NCBI GenBank assembly: GCA_002415085.1
Contig: DIBV01000013.1
Span: forward strand, 874 to 64,873
DNA: 64,000 nucleotides
Source of the DNA: Arsukibacterium sp. UBA5043
GTDB lineage: Bacteria > Pseudomonadota > Gammaproteobacteria > Enterobacterales > Alteromonadaceae
Reading direction: 5' to 3'
In this document: one piece after another, positions 60,109 to 64,000 of the stretch
Layout: each line of letters begins with the position of its first letter
Position numbering within the stretch: position 1 is the first letter of the stretch
Made by a program: the position numbers and the translations under genes
Notes under the pieces: generated by a model
What the model was told of the DNA's origin: nothing
Seen by the model: the letters and a program-made list of their open reading frames with translations, nothing else
The model's database searches: none

Positions 60109-62760
60109 ATGAAACAGATTTCAACGTTAACCGCCTTATTAATGGCGGCAGGCCTGGCCGGTTGTGGTGGTGATACTGCTACCACTACCGATTTTACGGC
60201 GGTTAACCCGACCGAGCCGGTTAGTGACTGGCAACTGGTATGGAGTGACGAATTTGACGGCACCCGCATTGATGACGATAAATGGACGCATGAAATAAAT
60301 TGCGCCGGCGGCGGTAATAACGAAAAACAATGCTATACCGACAGCCCGGACAATTCGTTTGTGTCAGACGGCACCCTGAAAATCGTTGCCCTGCCGGCAG
60401 AAGACGGGGCGCCGTTGCCTTATACGTCGGCCCGGTTAAATACCAAGTACCAGGGTGACTGGAAATACGGCCGTTTTGAAATGCGTGCTAAGTTACCGTC
60501 AGGCCAGGGCAGCTGGCCGGCGTTCTGGATGCTGCCTACTGATAACGTTTACGGCGAATGGCCGAAATCTGGCGAAATCGACATTGTTGAAGCGGTTAAC
60601 CTGAAGGTGGCCGGTGAAGATGGCGTGGCGGAAGCTAACGTTCATGGCACTCTGCATTACGGCCGTGCCTGGCCGAATAATGCCAGCTCGGGTAAAGCGT
60701 ATCAACTGGCAGAGGGAATGAACCCGGCTGATGATTTCCATACCTATGCCATTGAATGGAACGAAGGTGAAATTCGCTGGTACGTTGACGGTTATCTGTA
60801 TCAGACGCAAATGGCGTCAAAAGTACGCTTTAACAGCCGTGGCGAGGCCGTTGGCCTGAGTCATCGCGGCTGGTTTTCAGAAAATTTTGACATCGTTACC
60901 GGCGAGCTGACAACCCAATGGAGCAGCGCACCCTTTGATCAGCGTTTTCACTTATTGCTGAACCTGGCCGTGGGTGGCAACTGGCCAGAAAACGTCAATA
61001 ACCTGGGTATTGATGCCGAAGCCTTTGCTGATGGCCAGACCTATGAAATAGATTACGTGCGGGTATACCAGTGTGGCCAGGATTTAGACAGCGGCAAAGG
61101 CTGTGAAACGGTACGTGCCGGCTACAAAGATGAAGCCACGCTGGTAATGGGCGAAGCGCCAATTCCTACACCTCCTTCTACCGGTGTCGCGCAAAACCTG
61201 ACGATTTTTGCTGATACACCGAATCCGAACTGGCCTGCCTGGGATTGCTGTGGTGGTTCTACCCCGGCGCTGATTGAAGTAGCAGACCGTGGCAATGTGT
61301 ATGAGTTTGTGGTCAATGCCCAGCCAACCGTAAATGGCTTTATTACCCGATCGGCCTTTATCGATGATGAGGGGGAAGGGGTGCCCAGCCCGTTTGACGC
61401 CTCGCCATTAATTGAAAACGGCAGCATCAGCTTCGATATGCAGGTGGTATCTGCGCCGTCTAACCCAGCCTCAACCTGGATATTTAAAGTTGAAAGTAAT
61501 GGTGGTGTTAGTGGAGGTGGTACTGCAGTTGAAATCCCTATTACAACAAGTGCAGAAGGTGTGGCACCTGTAACGGGCCAATGGCAAACCTATACTTTCC
61601 CATTGCAAATGCTGGCTGATGCTGGCCTGGATTTATCTGCCATTGATGTGGTGATGATTTTCCCGGCCTGGGATACCGGTAATGGTGCTGTGTACCGGGT
61701 AGATAATGTCAAAATCGCCCAGCCTGATGCTGCCTCACCAGAGTTAACTATCTTTACAGATGAGCAAAACCCGGCCTGGCCAATGTGGGATTGTTGTGGC
61801 GGTACTACCCCGGTTGAAGCAATGGATGATCAAGCGCATGGTCTTACTGCCGAGTTTGCTATTGGCGCCACACCAACAGTAATGGGCTTTAATACGCGTT
61901 TGCTTGAGGCCGCTGCTGAACCGTTTGATGCTTCAGCGTTATTAAGCGAAGGCGTCGTGCAATTTGAAGTAAAAGTGGTTGATGCACCTACAAATCCTGA
62001 TTCAAGCTGGCTGTTTAAAATAGAAGCAGACGGTGGTGAATCATTCGTTGAATTGCCATTAAGTGCTGGCAATGGTGGCGTTGAGCCGGTTACTGGTGAG
62101 TGGGCCACTTATACGTTTAGCCTTCAAAGCTTGTCTGACGCCGGATTGGATATCAGTGCTATTGACGTGCTGCTGGTGTTCCCAGCCTGGGATACCGGTA
62201 ATGGTGCGGTTTACCGGCTGGACAACGTCCGGATCTTTAATCCTAATGCCAGCGCAAATGGTCCGATAACCCTGTTCCGCGATGCAGTTCATCCAGACTG
62301 GAGCCTGTGGGATTGCTGTGCTGGTTCCACCCCGCAGGTAGTCGATGCCGGTGCCCCTTATGGCAATGTAGCGCAGTTTTCAGTGCTGGGTTCGCCAGAA
62401 ACGGTGCAGGGTATCATAGCCAACGAAAATGTGTCGTACGACGCCACGCCATTATTGGCCAGCGGCAGCGTCAGTTTTGATATGCGGGTGGTGGATGCTC
62501 CGGCTAATCCGGACTCAAGCTGGATATTTAAAATTGAATCAACTGATGCTGCCAGTGAGGTTGAGCTGCCATTAGCCGCTGGCAACAATGACCAGGCCCC
62601 GGTTACCGGTGAGTGGCAGCGCTATAGCTTTTCGCTGCAAAGCCTGTTTGACGCTGGCTTAGATATCAGCGACATCAACGTGATTATGGTGTTCCCGGCC
62701 TGGGGTACTGGTTCGGGTGCAGTATATCAGATTGATAACGTTGAAATTTCTAATAACTAA
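60109..62760 (+). CDS. GH16 endo-beta-1,3-glucanase (laminarinase type) lipoprotein with three C-terminal repeats
   Basis: 884 residues from ATG 60109, chosen because the AGGGG site at 60092-60096 touches the earlier ATG 60097. Lipobox LAGC anchors it. GH16 catalytic domain (about 30-330): WSDEFDGTRIDDDKW, YGRFEMRAKLPSGQGSWPAF and the active site GEIDIVE, nucleophile Glu156 and acid/base Glu161. Then three repeats of 165-180 residues begin near 364, 546 and 720, each with NPxWxxWDCCGGxTP and ending PAWDTGNGAVYRxDNV; probably beta-sandwich carbohydrate-binding or ExoP-like domains. Likely outer-surface cleavage of laminarin-like glucan for the adjacent receptor. Confidence 0.92.
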   Translation: MKQISTLTALLMAAGLAGCGGDTATTTDFTAVNPTEPVSDWQLVWSDEFDGTRIDDDKWTHEINCAGGGNNEKQCYTDSPDNSFVSDGTLKIVALPAEDGAPLPYTSARLNTKYQGDWKYGRFEMRAKLPSGQGSWPAFWMLPTDNVYGEWPKSGEIDIVEAVNLKVAGEDGVAEANVHGTLHYGRAWPNNASSGKAYQLAEGMNPADDFHTYAIEWNEGEIRWYVDGYLYQTQMASKVRFNSRGEAVGLSHRGWFSENFDIVTGELTTQWSSAPFDQRFHLLLNLAVGGNWPENVNNLGIDAEAFADGQTYEIDYVRVYQCGQDLDSGKGCETVRAGYKDEATLVMGEAPIPTPPSTGVAQNLTIFADTPNPNWPAWDCCGGSTPALIEVADRGNVYEFVVNAQPTVNGFITRSAFIDDEGEGVPSPFDASPLIENGSISFDMQVVSAPSNPASTWIFKVESNGGVSGGGTAVEIPITTSAEGVAPVTGQWQTYTFPLQMLADAGLDLSAIDVVMIFPAWDTGNGAVYRVDNVKIAQPDAASPELTIFTDEQNPAWPMWDCCGGTTPVEAMDDQAHGLTAEFAIGATPTVMGFNTRLLEAAAEPFDASALLSEGVVQFEVKVVDAPTNPDSSWLFKIEADGGESFVELPLSAGNGGVEPVTGEWATYTFSLQSLSDAGLDISAIDVLLVFPAWDTGNGAVYRLDNVRIFNPNASANGPITLFRDAVHPDWSLWDCCAGSTPQVVDAGAPYGNVAQFSVLGSPETVQGIIANENVSYDATPLLASGSVSFDMRVVDAPANPDSSWIFKIESTDAASEVELPLAAGNNDQAPVTGEWQRYSFSLQSLFDAGLDISDINVIMVFPAWGTGSGAVYQIDNVEISNN

Positions 62761-62785
62761 TCAGTGCGACGAGAGTAAAACCATT

Positions 62786-64000
62786 ATGAAACCAATATTA
62801 TTTAATAAAAGCCAGGTTGCCATTGCGGTATCAGTCGTACTGACAGCCGGCCTGCTAATGCCGGTGCAGGCGCAGGACGCAGCACAAGGGCAGGCACAGG
62901 ATGTAGATGTCGAAATTATTCAGGTTAAGGGTATTCGCGGCAGTTTAGCGCGCTCGATGGACGTGAAACGCGACGCCTCGGGCGTGGTAGATGCCATTTC
63001 TGCAGAGGAAATGGGTAAGTTCCCGGACACTAACCTGGCTGAATCGTTGCAGCGTATTACCGGGGTATCGGTGAGTCGGGCCAACGGTGAAGGCAGTCAG
63101 ATTACCGTAAGGGGCTTTGGTCCTGAATTCAACCTGGTTACCCTTAATGGCCGTCAGATGGCGGGAACAGGTTTTTCACGGTCATTTAACTTCGAAAACT
63201 TATCTTCTGAGGGGGTTAGTGCGTTAGAAGTATACAAAACCGCGCGGGCAGATGTACCCACAGGCGGCCTGGGTGCAACGGTCAATATTGTTACCGCTAA
63301 ACCCTTCCAAAATCCGGGTGAGCGCTACTCTATTATGGCGAAGGGGCTGCATGACTCCTCGAATAAGGTCGGTGACGATCTGACTCCTGAACTGGCGGGT
63401 ATTTACAGCAATACCTTTATGGATGACCGTTTCGGCGTCACTGCTAACTTCTCTTATCATCGCAGAGACTTCCAGCGCCAGTCGGCCAATGTTCGTTCCT
63501 GGCAGTTAAACCCTGCCTTGTCGGTGGATGAGTCGGATATTGTGGATGGCCGGCCGGTGGATGGCAACGGCGAAGTGATTCCCCGTTTCTGGGCACCCGA
63601 TGACGATGGTGTTTTACAACCTATTGCGGCCGCTTTCTTTCCTCAGGAAATCAGTTTCGCCCGCGATGATATTGAGCGTGAGCGAACCAATGGCCAGGTA
63701 ACCTTTCAGTTTGCGGCAACGGATGATCTGATCTTTACCCTTGATCACACCGTCTCCAATGCGGTGACTGGTAATAACTCGCTATCCTGGGGGGTGTGGA
63801 ACGGTTCTTTCGGCGGCAACGCCAATGCCTATGAGTTGGATGAAAATGGTACGGCCATTTATTATAACTCATCCGGCGATGATGGCTCTTTTACCGGGTT
63901 CAGGGAAACCAGCGAAGTCGACTCAAAAGCCACTGGCCTTAATATGGCGTGGGCGTTTTCTGATTCATTAAGCTTCAGCTTTGACGCACATACGTCCAAA
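62786..64000 (+). CDS. TonB-dependent receptor, N-terminal part (cut by window end)
   Basis: An open frame of 405 codons runs off the right edge. Signal peptide about 1-31 (VLTAGLLMPVQAQ). TonB-box-like region EIIQVKGIRGSLARSMDVKR, plug domain AISAEEMGKFPDTNLAESLQ, RITGVSVSR and ITVRGFGPEFNLVTLNGRQM, then VPTGGLGATVNIVTAKPF and the first barrel strands. This is the oligosaccharide-uptake class common in Alteromonadales. It lies 25 bases after the GH16 gene, so both probably form one transcript for glucan uptake. Confidence 0.93.
   Translation, partial: MKPILFNKSQVAIAVSVVLTAGLLMPVQAQDAAQGQAQDVDVEIIQVKGIRGSLARSMDVKRDASGVVDAISAEEMGKFPDTNLAESLQRITGVSVSRANGEGSQITVRGFGPEFNLVTLNGRQMAGTGFSRSFNFENLSSEGVSALEVYKTARADVPTGGLGATVNIVTAKPFQNPGERYSIMAKGLHDSSNKVGDDLTPELAGIYSNTFMDDRFGVTANFSYHRRDFQRQSANVRSWQLNPALSVDESDIVDGRPVDGNGEVIPRFWAPDDDGVLQPIAAAFFPQEISFARDDIERERTNGQVTFQFAATDDLIFTLDHTVSNAVTGNNSLSWGVWNGSFGGNANAYELDENGTAIYYNSSGDDGSFTGFRETSEVDSKATGLNMAWAFSDSLSFSFDAHTSK

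Overview
The window is the replication-origin region of a gammaproteobacterial chromosome. The closest match I can infer is the Rheinheimera/Alishewanella/Arsukibacterium group or nearby Alteromonadales. The basis is the origin gene order (glyQS-gyrB-recF-dnaN-dnaA / rpmH-rnpA-yidD-yidC-mnmE / mioC-oriC-mnmG-rsmG-parAB-atpIBEFHAGDC-glmU-glmS), the protein sequences, and a carbohydrate TonB receptor beside a laminarinase-type enzyme. No species name can be proved from the sequence.

Layout. 1-7.3 kb: small accessory genes (Excalibur protein, GAF protein, secreted amidohydrolase, diguanylate cyclase), an ECF sigma factor with a small membrane partner, and a BlaI/BlaR1-type pair whose sensor ends in a TonB-like domain. 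7.4-16.5 kb: leftward glyS, glyQ, gyrB, recF, dnaN, dnaA; recF carries two parS-like palindromes. 16.9-20.9 kb: rightward rpmH to mnmE. 20.9-28.2 kb: leftward MFS transporter, PEBP protein, trxC, a DUF6702-like protein with an M1 peptidase, and deaD. 28.3-31.9 kb: mioC, an E. coli-type oriC (DnaA boxes, GATC-rich, AT-rich unwinding element), mnmG and rsmG. 31.9-40.7 kb: parA-parB and the complete ATP synthase operon. 40.8-45.6 kb: a CadC-like membrane regulator, two tiny proteins and an S9 peptidase. 45.7-55.0 kb: glmU, a cation symporter, a GntR(YtrA)-ABC transporter operon, a DUF1439 lipoprotein, a strong candidate Fur-controlled small RNA, a DeoR regulator and glmS. 55.0-59.85 kb: a defence/toxin island. 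60.1-64 kb: a GH16 glucanase and a truncated TonB-dependent receptor, which look like the start of a beta-glucan utilisation locus behind a LacI-type operator.

The most notable region is the island downstream of glmS. It holds a putAbiC-like membrane protein overlapping a DUF262 protein in AT-rich DNA, followed by an Xre-ImmA/IrrE protein overlapping a PIN-domain protein. Its right edge (59811-59852) is a second, diverged copy of the last 13 codons plus stop of glmS, followed by an orphan terminator. Read together, this says that a 4.8-kb element entered at the 3' end of glmS and supplied a replacement gene end. No integrase or Tn7 gene remains.

The second notable item is a leftward transcript of about 98 nt at 52085-52182. 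It has a textbook promoter, a Fur box over the -35, and a GC-rich stem with a U-run terminator, and no open reading frame: a RyhB-like iron-responsive sRNA candidate. Promoters, operators and terminators were read by eye. No homology search, folding or composition calculation was run.
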